From: Lachnospiraceae bacterium
GTDB lineage: Bacteria > Bacillota > Clostridia > Lachnospirales > Lachnospiraceae
Assembly: GCA_015056885.1 (NCBI GenBank)
Contig: SVFL01000004.1
Coordinates: 35,505-99,504 of the forward strand
DNA: 64,000 bases
Direction: 5' to 3'
The notes beneath the pieces are model-generated. The model did not search any database and had not been told where the DNA came from. It saw nothing but the letters and a program-made list of their open reading frames with translations. The position numbers were made by a program, and so were the translations under genes. This document shows positions 1 through 7,599 of this stretch, piece by piece (position 1 is the stretch's first letter; each line of letters begins with the position of its first letter).

Positions 1-59
1 ATCAGTCAGACCTTGAGATGTTTGAGGAACTGAAGAATTTGAATCCCAATCAGGGCTAA
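1..59 (+). CDS. 3' end of an unidentified gene (partial)
   Basis: The reading frame that is open from the left edge ends with a TAA at 57-59 and gives a short charged, probably helical tail ending LKNLNPNQG. Only 18 residues are visible, so no family can be named. The ending resembles the orphan fragment at 7431-7529 (both have an L-K-[NE]-L-N pattern), which might mean related genes flank the protease island. Too short to be certain it is a real gene. Confidence 0.4.
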   Translation, partial: QSDLEMFEELKNLNPNQG

Positions 60-236
60 GTGGTCTGGAATTTGACGAAACGGGGCAATGAAAAGTAATC
101 GGAGGAAGCAGGGAAGGGACTTCTTTATAGCATTTCAACTAAGATTTTTTAACATAGAACAACTTTATCAAGGTTGATTTGGGCGAAGGTGTTTCCGAAG
201 CTCCTTGCAAGATAACAGAACTTGAATAGGTACGAT
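60..236. other. Intergenic stretch without recognisable gene
   Basis: Between the left-edge gene tail and the terminator hairpin at 237-276 there is no plausible coding frame; the minus-strand ORF 168-413 crosses the terminator and promoter and lacks family features. I see no RNA gene or repeat here. Confidence 0.4.
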
Positions 237-276
237 AAAACCTTTGGATAGCGAATGTGCTATTCGGAGGTTTTTT
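237..276 (+). terminator. Rho-independent terminator
   Basis: A stem of about 16 pairs (AAAACCTTTGGATAGC with GCTATTCGGAGGTTTT, some G-U pairs) closes a 6-nt loop and runs into TTTTTT. It sits after the left-edge gene and insulates the protease promoter that follows. Confidence 0.8.
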
Positions 277-368
277 AATATTAAGATATTAGTGGAATGA
301 CTTATGATGTGTAAGGCAATATGTTGAGGTGAGAGAGAAAAGTAATTGACAAATAGAATAATAGACGA

Positions 369-397
369 TTGAAAACAGGTGCTAAAAGATATATAAT
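369..397 (+). promoter_or_regulatory. Sigma-A-type promoter of the protease gene
   Basis: TTGAAA at 369-374 and TATAAT at 392-397 are separated by exactly 17 bp. The predicted transcript begins near 404 and carries a ~110-nt leader before the AGGAAGG site of the protease at 514. The leader contains a possible three-codon ORF (ATG CAA GAT TAA near 440), which may be chance. Confidence 0.7.
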
Positions 398-513
398 GAT
401 AAAGTAAAATCACAGAATAGAGAAAAGGGAGTGGTTAAGATGCAAGATTAAAGAGTATATTCATGTTTAATTTTTTATTATTTACGTTAATTTAAGCAGA
501 GGAAGGAAGCAAT

Positions 514-3500
514 ATGAAAAAACATGTAAGAAAGATTATAGCGTATTTACTTGCATTGGCAATGTGTGTGGGAGGGCTTGATATGCCGGTATACGCAACC
601 GAAAATACTAATTTGGAAGAGTCAGATGTAGAACTTGAATCAGGAAATTGGGATGGAGTAACGAAAGAGAAGATTTATGAAAATGACGAATATAAAATAA
701 CATTTTCCTTGGCTTCAACATGGGATACAGGTTATAATGCAACTATAAGTATTGAAAATGTTGGTGAAGCAAGTATTCAGAATTGGAGACTGAAATACAA
801 ATTTAATAATGATATTGATGCTATTTGGAATGCAGAGATTTCTTCCTGTTCAGAAGATAAATATGTTGTTAAGAACGTGGGCTGGAATCAGGACATTGCC
901 GTAGATGGAAAAGTGGAGTTTGGGTTTTCGGGTAATCAAGCGTTTAACGGGTTTCCGGAAAGCTTCGAATTGGTTCATAACAGCATGATTGTTCAAGAAA
1001 ATGATTATACTGTTGAGTATATCGTGGATGGAGATTGGGAAAGTGGATTCTATGGTTCTATCCTGATAACGAATCATACAGATTCGGATATTGAAGAATG
1101 GATTCTGGAATTTGATTTTGACAGAGAAATTACCGAGATTTGGAATGGTGTTATAGAATCTCATGAAGGGAATCATTATACTGTCAGAAATGCAGAATAT
1201 AATAGCCTGCTTTCTCCCGGAACATCTGTATCTATCGGCATAAAGGGAAGCGAAGGCACTTTGGATGACGTGCCCTGCAATTATGTGCTTTATGCTTGTA
1301 CAGAGTCTGTAACTGAAGAGGACAACGAAGGAGATATATCGGGTGGCGATGAGCCGGATAGTCCGGTTTCAGATGGAGATATTAGCAATGGCGATATTAG
1401 TGGCGGTGATATTAGTGATGGTGATGTCACAGAAGGCGATGTTACTGGAGGTGATGTCACTCAGGGAGATGTTACAGATGGTGACAGTGCAGAAGATGTA
1501 GAGGAGATACAGGATTATACCAGATATTGGAGTGATATGTTGGATACGGATGGAGATGGTCTTCCGGACGAATATGAAAACGACATTGGAACGGATATTC
1601 ATAATCCTGATACAGATGGTGATAAGTTGTCTGATGGGTATGAAGAATTGTATAGCTCAACAGGTCCTTTAGATCAGTATACACTTGGAAATGGGGTAAT
1701 GGATTCTGAATTAGACCCGGACGAAGATGGATTGACAATTCTGGAAGAATCAATATTAGGAACAGACCCCTTAAATCCGGATTCAGACGAAGATGAATTG
1801 AAGGATGGCGAGGAGACCGGTGTTTATGAGACCAAACCTATGGAATGGGACACAGACGGAGACACTATCAGTGACGGAGATGAGGTGAAAATAGGCTTAA
1901 ATCCTCTAGAGGCGGAGACATATGGATATCCGGATGCAAACTATAAATATGAAACAGGAATTGCAGAAGATTCCATAATTTTCACAAAAATTAACGCAGA
2001 TAATAATGATTATCAAATGAGTTTGGAGATGACTGCACAGGGAAGTGTTGTTTCGGAGCTGATTGTTCGGGAAAGTGCATATTCGGAAATATTGAACTCA
2101 GAAGCGGTAGTAGGTAGTATTCCTGAAATTATTCATAGGGGAACAGGCAAGATTGAATCTGTTACAGTAAAATTCAAAATTGACAATGAAAAGATATATG
2201 ATACATATAGCGCAGAGTCTTTGAAAGGTGCGAAAAGATATAATATTTTTATGTATTGTGAGGATGAAAAATTTCCGGTTCCGTTAAATACTGTTGTGGA
2301 TGAAGAGACAAATACCATAAGTGCTACAGTGGATTGTGTAGGAACGTTTTGTGTGGTAGATATGGAATTGTGGCTACAGAATTTGGGATTTGAGATAAAA
2401 AAGGATGACACTTTGGAAGCGAATAGTATATCAATGGAACAAACAATGATGAGCAGTAGAGCCGCGTATGTTAGACCATCAGAAGCTGAAAATACAGATA
2501 AGGGTTTTGTTTGGGTTCCTAAACAAAAGAAAATGGATATTGTTTTATGCATCAATACGGGAGGGAAAATTGGTAACTGTCAAGATGCGGTTTTTATTCG
2601 CGAAAGTCTTTTGGCCATGGTGGAGTATGTATTTAAAAAGAATGATGTCCGAATTTTTGCACTTGATAGAAATGGAAATTTGATAGATTCAGTAGAATCG
2701 TCGGAAGATTTGGCTCGGGCTGAAGAATTAATAGATGCAGCCGTAGCACAGCAGTCTGACTATCAGTATGCTGATAAGCAGATGAAGACCATATTGAATG
2801 AATTAGGGTTGCGGGAGGATGCTTTCAAATTGACGATTTTTTGGGGAGTAACAAGTGCATATGAAAATTTTGATAAGGAAAGAACAGAGATGATAGAGCG
2901 ACAAATTCATTGCGGTTCTATATGTACAGGTGAGTATCATCCAAGCGATAATTTTGCAGGGTTCACAAAGGCTTCTGGAGGTTTCTATGTTCAATGTACA
3001 TCTGCAAAAACAGCTATTATTGATTACATATGTTTGAAAAATATGAACTATACATACAACATTATTACATCCACAGGGTTGAAAAGCGTTGCATTAGAAA
3101 AGGAATTATCATATAGATACTGGACTGATTCGGATGGTGATGGTTTGTCGGATTTGCAGGAGGTCAGAACAGATAGGATTACTCATAAAAGTGATGGAAC
3201 GGTTGCATTACCTACCTACTATGAGTATATCCAGAAATACAATGCACCGGAAGCATGGTTAGTCGATTGGGCTTACAGATACAATGATGTGGAGGATTTT
3301 AATGGGAGAGGAATTCAGGAATTGTTGGAAGAAACCTATGTACTACCTGTTAAGTCTGACCCTACATTAGTGGACTCGGATGGTGATGGGATTTCGGATT
3401 ATGATGAGTGCGTTTGGGATGGCGTGGATGAGAGGTATCGGGATTTGGGACCGCTACATAAGGATACCATAGAGACACTGTTTCCGGAATTTGCTAAGAC

Positions 3501-4371
3501 TGAACATAATGAACCAAAGAATATTTCCTATATCACTGTAAAGGATAATGATGTTGTTGTGCATACTAAAGTTACTTTTTCTGAGGGAGCAAATGAGAAT
3601 GCACTCAAGTATTTAAAGAAAGACGGTTTGGATTTGCAGTATCAGCAAGCATGTGATGACATTATAGCCAGAGTGGGAGAAGATGTAACATTCAAAGATT
3701 TAATTAAAGATGCACTTTCTTCACGTTGGGAAGGAACCTATGAGGGATCTGCATATGATTTTTATGAAGGATTAAAAGTAAATTTTGCAGTGGTTCTTGA
3801 GGAGTATGATACTACTGACTTGAATAGAGCAGTGAGAATTAATGTAAAATATGGTTCTTGTGGAGTGTCGAATGTTAGTAGTAATGGTTGGTATACCAAT
3901 ATTAAGAGAGTTTTTACGCTATATACGGGATATTGCGATGATGTGACACATAAAGATAAAGCGGGAATAGCGTGTAAAAGATATATGAATTCAAGAAAGA
4001 ATATTGTGAATTATTCTGGAACTTGTGCCCATGAATTTGGACATGTGTGGGGAGTTGCAGACATGTATGATGATGCGAATAACGGATATGAGCCAATTGC
4101 CAATGCAGAAATAATATATGACAAGGGCAAACATAGTATGATGGAAGGATATGGTATAATGTTGTGTAATGGCTCTGCTGTTTCAAATGATATTGAAATG
4201 GTATTATTGGCATTTAGTGAAAATAGGGATCAATTTTTCGTTCCGAATGGTGCAGATAAGGAACTGTCCAAGGCAATCAAACAGGATGTTGAATATAGAT
4301 TGAAGGGCAAGATGCGACAGATATTTATATGGAATGAAAGTAAAAAAAACATGGAATTGAAGCAACCATAA
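514..4371 (+). CDS. Large secreted metzincin-like metalloprotease with CBM-like and calcium-repeat domains
   Basis: A 1285-residue exported protein. Residues 1-28 are a signal peptide ending PVYA. Two tandem beta-rich domains (about 45-150 and 155-260) resemble cellulose-binding (CBM2/CBM3-like) modules with the pattern W.....I.N.....I..W.L.......I..IWN. A five-residue GD[IV][ST]x linker follows. Thrombospondin type 3-like repeats (DTDGDGLPD, DSDGDGLSD and others) lie around 340-470 and again near 870 and 955. A vWA-like segment near 670 has a degenerate metal site (INTGG instead of DxSxS). The C-terminal catalytic motif HEFGHVWGVAD (H1173, H1177, D1183) with a likely Met-turn near M1209 indicates a zinc metzincin. 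The start has an AGGAAGG site. It heads the paralogue array that follows after 19 bp. Substrate unknown; the role as a surface or secreted effector is inference. Confidence 0.75.
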   Translation: MKKHVRKIIAYLLALAMCVGGLDMPVYATENTNLEESDVELESGNWDGVTKEKIYENDEYKITFSLASTWDTGYNATISIENVGEASIQNWRLKYKFNNDIDAIWNAEISSCSEDKYVVKNVGWNQDIAVDGKVEFGFSGNQAFNGFPESFELVHNSMIVQENDYTVEYIVDGDWESGFYGSILITNHTDSDIEEWILEFDFDREITEIWNGVIESHEGNHYTVRNAEYNSLLSPGTSVSIGIKGSEGTLDDVPCNYVLYACTESVTEEDNEGDISGGDEPDSPVSDGDISNGDISGGDISDGDVTEGDVTGGDVTQGDVTDGDSAEDVEEIQDYTRYWSDMLDTDGDGLPDEYENDIGTDIHNPDTDGDKLSDGYEELYSSTGPLDQYTLGNGVMDSELDPDEDGLTILEESILGTDPLNPDSDEDELKDGEETGVYETKPMEWDTDGDTISDGDEVKIGLNPLEAETYGYPDANYKYETGIAEDSIIFTKINADNNDYQMSLEMTAQGSVVSELIVRESAYSEILNSEAVVGSIPEIIHRGTGKIESVTVKFKIDNEKIYDTYSAESLKGAKRYNIFMYCEDEKFPVPLNTVVDEETNTISATVDCVGTFCVVDMELWLQNLGFEIKKDDTLEANSISMEQTMMSSRAAYVRPSEAENTDKGFVWVPKQKKMDIVLCINTGGKIGNCQDAVFIRESLLAMVEYVFKKNDVRIFALDRNGNLIDSVESSEDLARAEELIDAAVAQQSDYQYADKQMKTILNELGLREDAFKLTIFWGVTSAYENFDKERTEMIERQIHCGSICTGEYHPSDNFAGFTKASGGFYVQCTSAKTAIIDYICLKNMNYTYNIITSTGLKSVALEKELSYRYWTDSDGDGLSDLQEVRTDRITHKSDGTVALPTYYEYIQKYNAPEAWLVDWAYRYNDVEDFNGRGIQELLEETYVLPVKSDPTLVDSDGDGISDYDECVWDGVDERYRDLGPLHKDTIETLFPEFAKTEHNEPKNISYITVKDNDVVVHTKVTFSEGANENALKYLKKDGLDLQYQQACDDIIARVGEDVTFKDLIKDALSSRWEGTYEGSAYDFYEGLKVNFAVVLEEYDTTDLNRAVRINVKYGSCGVSNVSSNGWYTNIKRVFTLYTGYCDDVTHKDKAGIACKRYMNSRKNIVNYSGTCAHEFGHVWGVADMYDDANNGYEPIANAEIIYDKGKHSMMEGYGIMLCNGSAVSNDIEMVLLAFSENRDQFFVPNGADKELSKAIKQDVEYRLKGKMRQIFIWNESKKNMELKQP
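1375..1488 (+). repeat. 15-bp in-gene repeat encoding GD[IV][ST]x linker
   Basis: About seven units of a five-residue repeat (GDISN, GDISG, GDISD, GDVTE, GDVTG, GDVTQ, GDVTD) form an acidic hydrophilic linker between the CBM-like domains and the calcium repeats of the protease. Its length is likely variable between strains. Confidence 0.8.
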
Positions 4372-4390
4372 GAAAGAGGGAGAATAACAG

Positions 4391-4774
4391 ATGAAGAATA
4401 AGATACCTGTGTTACTGCGAGCATTGACGGGGTTCATTCCGCTATGGCTAAACAATGTAGCCAGTTTGCGTTTTTTTGTGTATTTAGACAGAAACCTAAT
4501 AGATGAATTGGGCCTTAGTGGATATTTAGTGCAAAATGGTGTCAGAGAATATCAATATGGAATTGGCTGGCCTGCACAGATAGGAACCTTTGTAATTATG
4601 TTAGTCACTGTTATCTGGATTTTGATTACTTCCCGCTTCCTCTTTAAGGACAAAAAGCATAAACGTATTTATAAAGTGGTCAGTTTGGGTATAACTTTGA
4701 TTATGTATATTTTCTGGGTGTGGTACTATTTGGATTATTATCCATTATTTAATGACATACGGATTTGGTACTAG
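4391..4774 (+). CDS. Small three-helix membrane protein, array paralogue 1
   Basis: A 127-residue protein of unknown family. Helix 1 is near 5-27 (IPVLLRALTGFIPLWLNN), helix 2 near 65-85 (FVIMLVTVIWILITSRFLF) and helix 3 near 97-118, with a Lys-rich loop DKKHKR between helices 2 and 3. The conserved family signature is an extracytoplasmic or loop segment ELG..GYL..NGxREYQ.G.G, then WYYLDYYPL at the C-terminus. No signal peptidase site. It starts 19 bp after the protease stop behind AGAGGGAG and is probably cotranscribed with it. Its second half is almost identical at the DNA level to paralogue 6 (6984-7367). A role as an immunity-like partner of the protease is a hypothesis only. Confidence 0.75.
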   Translation: MKNKIPVLLRALTGFIPLWLNNVASLRFFVYLDRNLIDELGLSGYLVQNGVREYQYGIGWPAQIGTFVIMLVTVIWILITSRFLFKDKKHKRIYKVVSLGITLIMYIFWVWYYLDYYPLFNDIRIWY

Positions 4775-4826
4775 ATGGTTATTAGAAGCAGGTGGCTGCA
4801 AGGATGTATTTTCCTATGCAGCTACT
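4775..4826 (+). repeat. Intergenic hairpin repeat, copy A
   Basis: TTATTAGAAGCAGGTGGCTG starts a ~50-bp element that folds through GTGGCTGCAAGGA and TCCTATGCAGCTAC. The same element follows paralogues 3 (5735) and 6 (7368), so it belongs to the duplicated unit. No long T-run follows, so it may attenuate or stabilise mRNA rather than terminate. Confidence 0.65.
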
Positions 4827-4857
4827 ATGCTTTTGGTGCAATAAAGAGGATAAATAG

Positions 4858-5244
4858 ATGAAACAAAAGATAAATGTGTTACTGCGTACATTGATAGGTT
4901 TTATTCCACTATGGCTGAATAATATAGTTAGTTTACGCTATTTTTTGTTTGTGGATAGAGAGCTGATTTTTGAACTGGGGTACGATGGTTATTTGGAACA
5001 AAGCGGTATTAGAGAATATCAATTTGGAATTGGTTGGGCTGCACAGATAGGAACTTTTGCAATTATGGTAGCCACAGTTATTTGGATTTTGATTACTTCT
5101 CGGTTTTTGTTTAAGAATAAAAAACACAAACGCATTTATAAAGCAGTCAGTTTGGTGATTACTTTGATTATGTATATTTTTTGGGTGTGGTACTATCTGG
5201 ATTATTACCCATTGAACCAGAATATTGAAATACACTATATGTAA
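4858..5244 (+). CDS. Small three-helix membrane protein, array paralogue 2
   Basis: 128 residues with the same three-helix plan and signature as its neighbours (LIGFIPLWLNN, GIREYQFGIGWAAQIG, WVWYYLDYYPL). It differs mainly in the loop between helices 1 and 2 (VDRELIFELGYDGYLEQS), which is the most variable part across the array, and in its last residues (NQNIEIHYM). An AGAGGATAA site precedes the ATG. It was the template family for the degenerate copy at 6354-6472, which ends in the same IEIHYM DNA. Function unknown. Confidence 0.72.
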   Translation: MKQKINVLLRTLIGFIPLWLNNIVSLRYFLFVDRELIFELGYDGYLEQSGIREYQFGIGWAAQIGTFAIMVATVIWILITSRFLFKNKKHKRIYKAVSLVITLIMYIFWVWYYLDYYPLNQNIEIHYM

Positions 5245-5347
5245 CCATTTTAATATTAAGCATAAAGGTAATTAATATCAAGACTATAAATAATTGTGAA
5301 CGGGAAGGGATTATGGCAGATTTTGTGTGAAAGAGAGAGAAGAACAG

Positions 5348-5731
5348 ATGAAGAATAAGATACCTGTGTTACTGTGCGCATTGATAGGTTCTATTCCGTT
5401 ATGGCTGAATAATATAATTAGTTTACGCTACTTTATATATTTAGATACAAGTTTGGTGGACGAACTGGGCTTTGACGGATATTTGGATGATAGTGGTATT
5501 ACGCACTACAAGTTTGGAACAGGTAGTGCGGCACAAATAGGTATTTTCTTAATCATGATTGTTTCTGTTATCTGGATTTTAATTACTTCTCGGTTTCTTT
5601 TTCAAGAAAAAAAGAAGAAGATTATTTACAAGGTAGTCAGTATAGGATTGGTGTTAGCTATGTACATTTTCTGGGTGTGGTACTATCTGGATTACTATCC
5701 GTTGACTGGAAATCTTGAAATTTGGTACTAA
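5348..5731 (+). CDS. Small three-helix membrane protein, array paralogue 3
   Basis: The ATG at 5348 gives 127 residues beginning MKNKIPVLL, exactly matching paralogues 1 and 6; the ORF track's upstream GTG at 5327 adds seven unlikely residues. Three predicted helices, loop sequence DTSLVDELGFDGYLDDSGIT and the conserved WYYLDYYPL tail are present. The central segment is SAAQIG rather than the PAQIG or AAQIG of others. The intergenic stretch before it (5245-5347) is unlike the other spacers, so the duplication history here is more complex. Confidence 0.7.
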   Translation: MKNKIPVLLCALIGSIPLWLNNIISLRYFIYLDTSLVDELGFDGYLDDSGITHYKFGTGSAAQIGIFLIMIVSVIWILITSRFLFQEKKKKIIYKVVSIGLVLAMYIFWVWYYLDYYPLTGNLEIWY

Positions 5732-5734
5732 AAA

Positions 5735-5785
5735 GTTATTAGAAGCAGGTGGCTGCAAGGATATATTTCCTTATGCGGCTATCTG
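5735..5785 (+). repeat. Intergenic hairpin repeat, copy B
   Basis: Diverged second copy of the element at 4775-4826 (GTTATTAGAAGCAGGTGGCT, then ATGCGGCTATCTGC). It follows paralogue 3 and leads into the AGAGGA site of paralogue 4. Confidence 0.6.
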
Positions 5786-5812
5786 CTATCAGTGCATATA
5801 GAGGACATTCTT

Positions 5813-6193
5813 ATGAAAAATTTTATCTGTATTATGCTGGGATGGATACCAATATTGGTAAATATAGTAGTTAGCCGATTGTATGCAGGTTATGCCCAAA
5901 TGTGTCTTTTTGATAAAATGGGAATGGATGCCAGACTGGATGAAAATGGAAATGTCCAATATCATTTTGGTGTAGGGAGCGCATCTTTGGTATTTATGCT
6001 GTTGCTGTTATTGGTTTCAATTATATGGATTATTGTTAATGGAAAAGTTTTTTGTGATAAAAAGAAACAAAAAATATATATTCTGGTGCGTGTTGTGATA
6101 GTGGTGGTTATAGATGTCGCATGGATTTTATATTTTCTTATATCGTATCCGTTGACAGGGCATATGATTTGCATAATGCAACAACCATACTAA
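5813..6193 (+). CDS. Small membrane protein, divergent array paralogue 4
   Basis: The ATG at 5813 (MKNFICIML) behind AGAGGA gives 126 residues; the earlier GTG start in the track is unlikely. Size, three-helix spacing, the YHFGVGSASLV segment and the YFLISYPLTG ending show it is a distant member of the same family, but the helices are strongly diverged. Helix 2 has a VFMLLLLLVSIIWIIV core. It belongs to a divergent subgroup with paralogue 5. Function unknown. Confidence 0.62.
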   Translation: MKNFICIMLGWIPILVNIVVSRLYAGYAQMCLFDKMGMDARLDENGNVQYHFGVGSASLVFMLLLLLVSIIWIIVNGKVFCDKKKQKIYILVRVVIVVVIDVAWILYFLISYPLTGHMICIMQQPY

Positions 6194-6254
6194 TGAATTG
6201 TCTTTTCGAATTGTAGATGATAGTGGATTCATAGTCTTATGAATACGCCCAAAG

Positions 6255-6354
6255 ACTTTAAAACGGTTATTTTGCCGACATATTACGAATATATACAGAA
6301 GTATATTGGCGAAGAGAAATGGTTAAAGAAATTGAAGGCGGACATAATGGACCA
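6255..6354 (+). pseudogene. Remnant of a second copy of the large protease gene
   Basis: Translation of 6257 onward gives VILPTYYEYIQKY followed by EEKWL, which aligns with VALPTYYEYIQKY and PEAWL in the protease at 514-4371 (around residue 900). The frame closes after about 33 residues and there is no start. This is a short relic showing that a protease copy once lay inside the paralogue array. Confidence 0.7.
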
Positions 6355-6472
6355 GAGAATATCAATTTGAAACCGGTTGGGCTGCGCAGATAGGAACTTT
6401 TGCAATCAGGGTAATTACGGTTATCTGGATTATTATCCGCTGCCCCAGAATATTGAAATACACTATATGTAA
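6354..6472 (+). pseudogene. Internally deleted paralogue of the small membrane protein
   Basis: The frame begins REYQFETGWAAQIGTFAI as in paralogue 2, then jumps from the helix 2 DNA directly to the last codons (LDYYPLPQNIEIHYM in another frame). The junction lies in TATCTGGATT, a 10-bp string present at both ends of the missing segment in paralogue 2, so deletion by short-repeat recombination is likely. No start codon and a frameshift make it non-functional. Confidence 0.7.
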
Positions 6473-6491
6473 GATTGGTGTATAGAGACAA

Positions 6492-6884
6492 ATGAGGAGA
6501 GTTTTCGGGAAGACGAAAAAAGGTGTATTATTACCGTTACCCATAGTATTTAATATAGTTTGCAGTCTGGTCTGTAAGTGGAATGCAGAAAAATTGTTTT
6601 TTCTGTTAGAAAGAGATGAGCGGTTAATGCGTGATGGAGAACTGTATTATTGCATCGGGACGGGGAGTGTTTTGCTGGTGATTATGCTTGCTCTGTTATT
6701 GGTATCTATTGGCTGGATTTGCATGAATGCAAAGATTGTTTATAATGATAAGGATAGCGCACACAAATATAAGGTATGGAGCATTGGTTTTGTAGTGTTT
6801 ATGGATGTATGTTGGATAATACATTATCTTGATTTGTATTCTCTAATTGGAGTCATTCAGATATTACCTGAACCCCCAATGTGA
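6492..6884 (+). CDS. Small membrane protein, divergent array paralogue 5
   Basis: 130 residues starting MRRVFGK. Hydrophobic segments near 12-30, 58-80 and 93-114, a YYCIGTGSVLLVIM segment in the place of the YQFGIGWAAQIG motif and IHYLDLYSLIG in the place of WYYLDYYPL place it in the array family as a divergent member nearest paralogue 4. The ribosome binding site is weak (GAGAC or none clear), so expression may depend on upstream translation. It ends just before the duplicated protease-tail DNA at 6918. Confidence 0.58.
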   Translation: MRRVFGKTKKGVLLPLPIVFNIVCSLVCKWNAEKLFFLLERDERLMRDGELYYCIGTGSVLLVIMLALLLVSIGWICMNAKIVYNDKDSAHKYKVWSIGFVVFMDVCWIIHYLDLYSLIGVIQILPEPPM

Positions 6885-6917
6885 TGTGGAGCGGAACTCT
6901 TGAAAAGTGACTTTATA

Positions 6918-6983
6918 TTTATTGGAATGAATGGATCAAAACCATGGAATTGAAGCAACCATAAGAAAGAGGGAGAATAACAG
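6918..6983 (+). repeat. Duplicated protease-tail and leader DNA
   Basis: The block around CATGGAATTGAAGCAACCAT and the following AAGAAAGAGGGAGAATAACAG is a near-identical copy of the last codons, stop and ribosome binding site upstream of paralogue 1 (4320-4390). It shows that the unit duplicated was protease 3' end plus membrane-protein gene. Confidence 0.8.
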
Positions 6984-7367
6984 ATGAAGAATAAGATACC
7001 TGTGTTACTGCGCGCATTGATAGGTTTTATTCCCTTATGGCTGAATAATGTGGCTAATTTGCGGTATTTCTTATACATAAGTAGAAAATTGATTTTTGAA
7101 TTGGGCCTTAGTGGGTATTTAGTGCAAAATGGTGTAAGAGAATATCAATATGGAATTGGCTGGCCTGCACAGATAGGAACCTTAGTAATTATGTTAGTCA
7201 CTGTTATCTGGATTTTGATTACTTCCCGCTTCCTCTTTAAGGACAAAAAGCATAAACGTATTTATAAAGTGGTCAGTTTGGGTATAACTTTGATTATGTA
7301 TATTTTCTGGGTGTGGTACTATTTGGATTATTATCCATTATTTAATGACATACGGATTTGGTACTAG
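6984..7367 (+). CDS. Small three-helix membrane protein, array paralogue 6
   Basis: 127 residues, MKNKIPVLLRALIGF onward. From the GLSGYLVQNG segment to the stop it is virtually identical in DNA to paralogue 1, while the region around residues 25-40 (NLRYFLYISRKLIFELG) differs and partly matches paralogue 2. That mosaic pattern points to recent duplication with gene conversion. The upstream site GAAAGAGGGAG is also copied. Three helices and the WYYLDYYPL tail are intact, so it is probably functional. Function unknown. Confidence 0.73.
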   Translation: MKNKIPVLLRALIGFIPLWLNNVANLRYFLYISRKLIFELGLSGYLVQNGVREYQYGIGWPAQIGTLVIMLVTVIWILITSRFLFKDKKHKRIYKVVSLGITLIMYIFWVWYYLDYYPLFNDIRIWY

Positions 7368-7420
7368 ATGGTTATTAGAAGCAGGTGGCTGCAAGGAGAT
7401 ATTTCCCTATGCAGCTACCC
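7368..7420 (+). repeat. Intergenic hairpin repeat, copy C
   Basis: Near-identical to copy A (ATGGTTATTAGAAGCAGGTG, then TATGCAGCTACC). It marks the right end of the duplicated unit; sequence similarity to the array stops shortly after. Confidence 0.7.
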
Positions 7421-7430
7421 GCTATCAGGA

Positions 7431-7529
7431 TCGGAGGCGGTGGAAGTAATTGTTCGAGCTATAGAGGCTGAGGGCACGAATGACATAGAGCAAATCTACA
7501 AGAAGCTGAAAGAGTTGAACGAGGCTTGA
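7431..7529 (+). pseudogene. Fragment of the 3' end of an unidentified gene
   Basis: An open frame without a start reads SEAVEVIVRAIEAEG and ends KKLKELNEA before TGA at 7527. It begins abruptly where the array duplication ends. Its charged helical ending resembles the gene tail at the left edge of the window. It may be the stump of a gene disrupted when the array grew. Family not identifiable. Confidence 0.4.
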
Positions 7530-7564
7530 AAGGGCTTACAATAAACGATATGTATAATAAAAGC

Positions 7565-7596
7565 GAGGGAGTATCACGCAAGGTGATAACTCCCTC
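7565..7596 (-). terminator. Terminator, usable in both directions
   Basis: GAGGGAGTATCAC and GGTGATAACTCCCTC form a strong stem with a short loop. On the minus strand it is followed by a T-rich CTTTTATTAT and ends the FUSC-like gene; on the plus strand it is followed by ATTTTAC and could also stop transcription from the array. Confidence 0.8.
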
Positions 7597-7599
7597 ATT

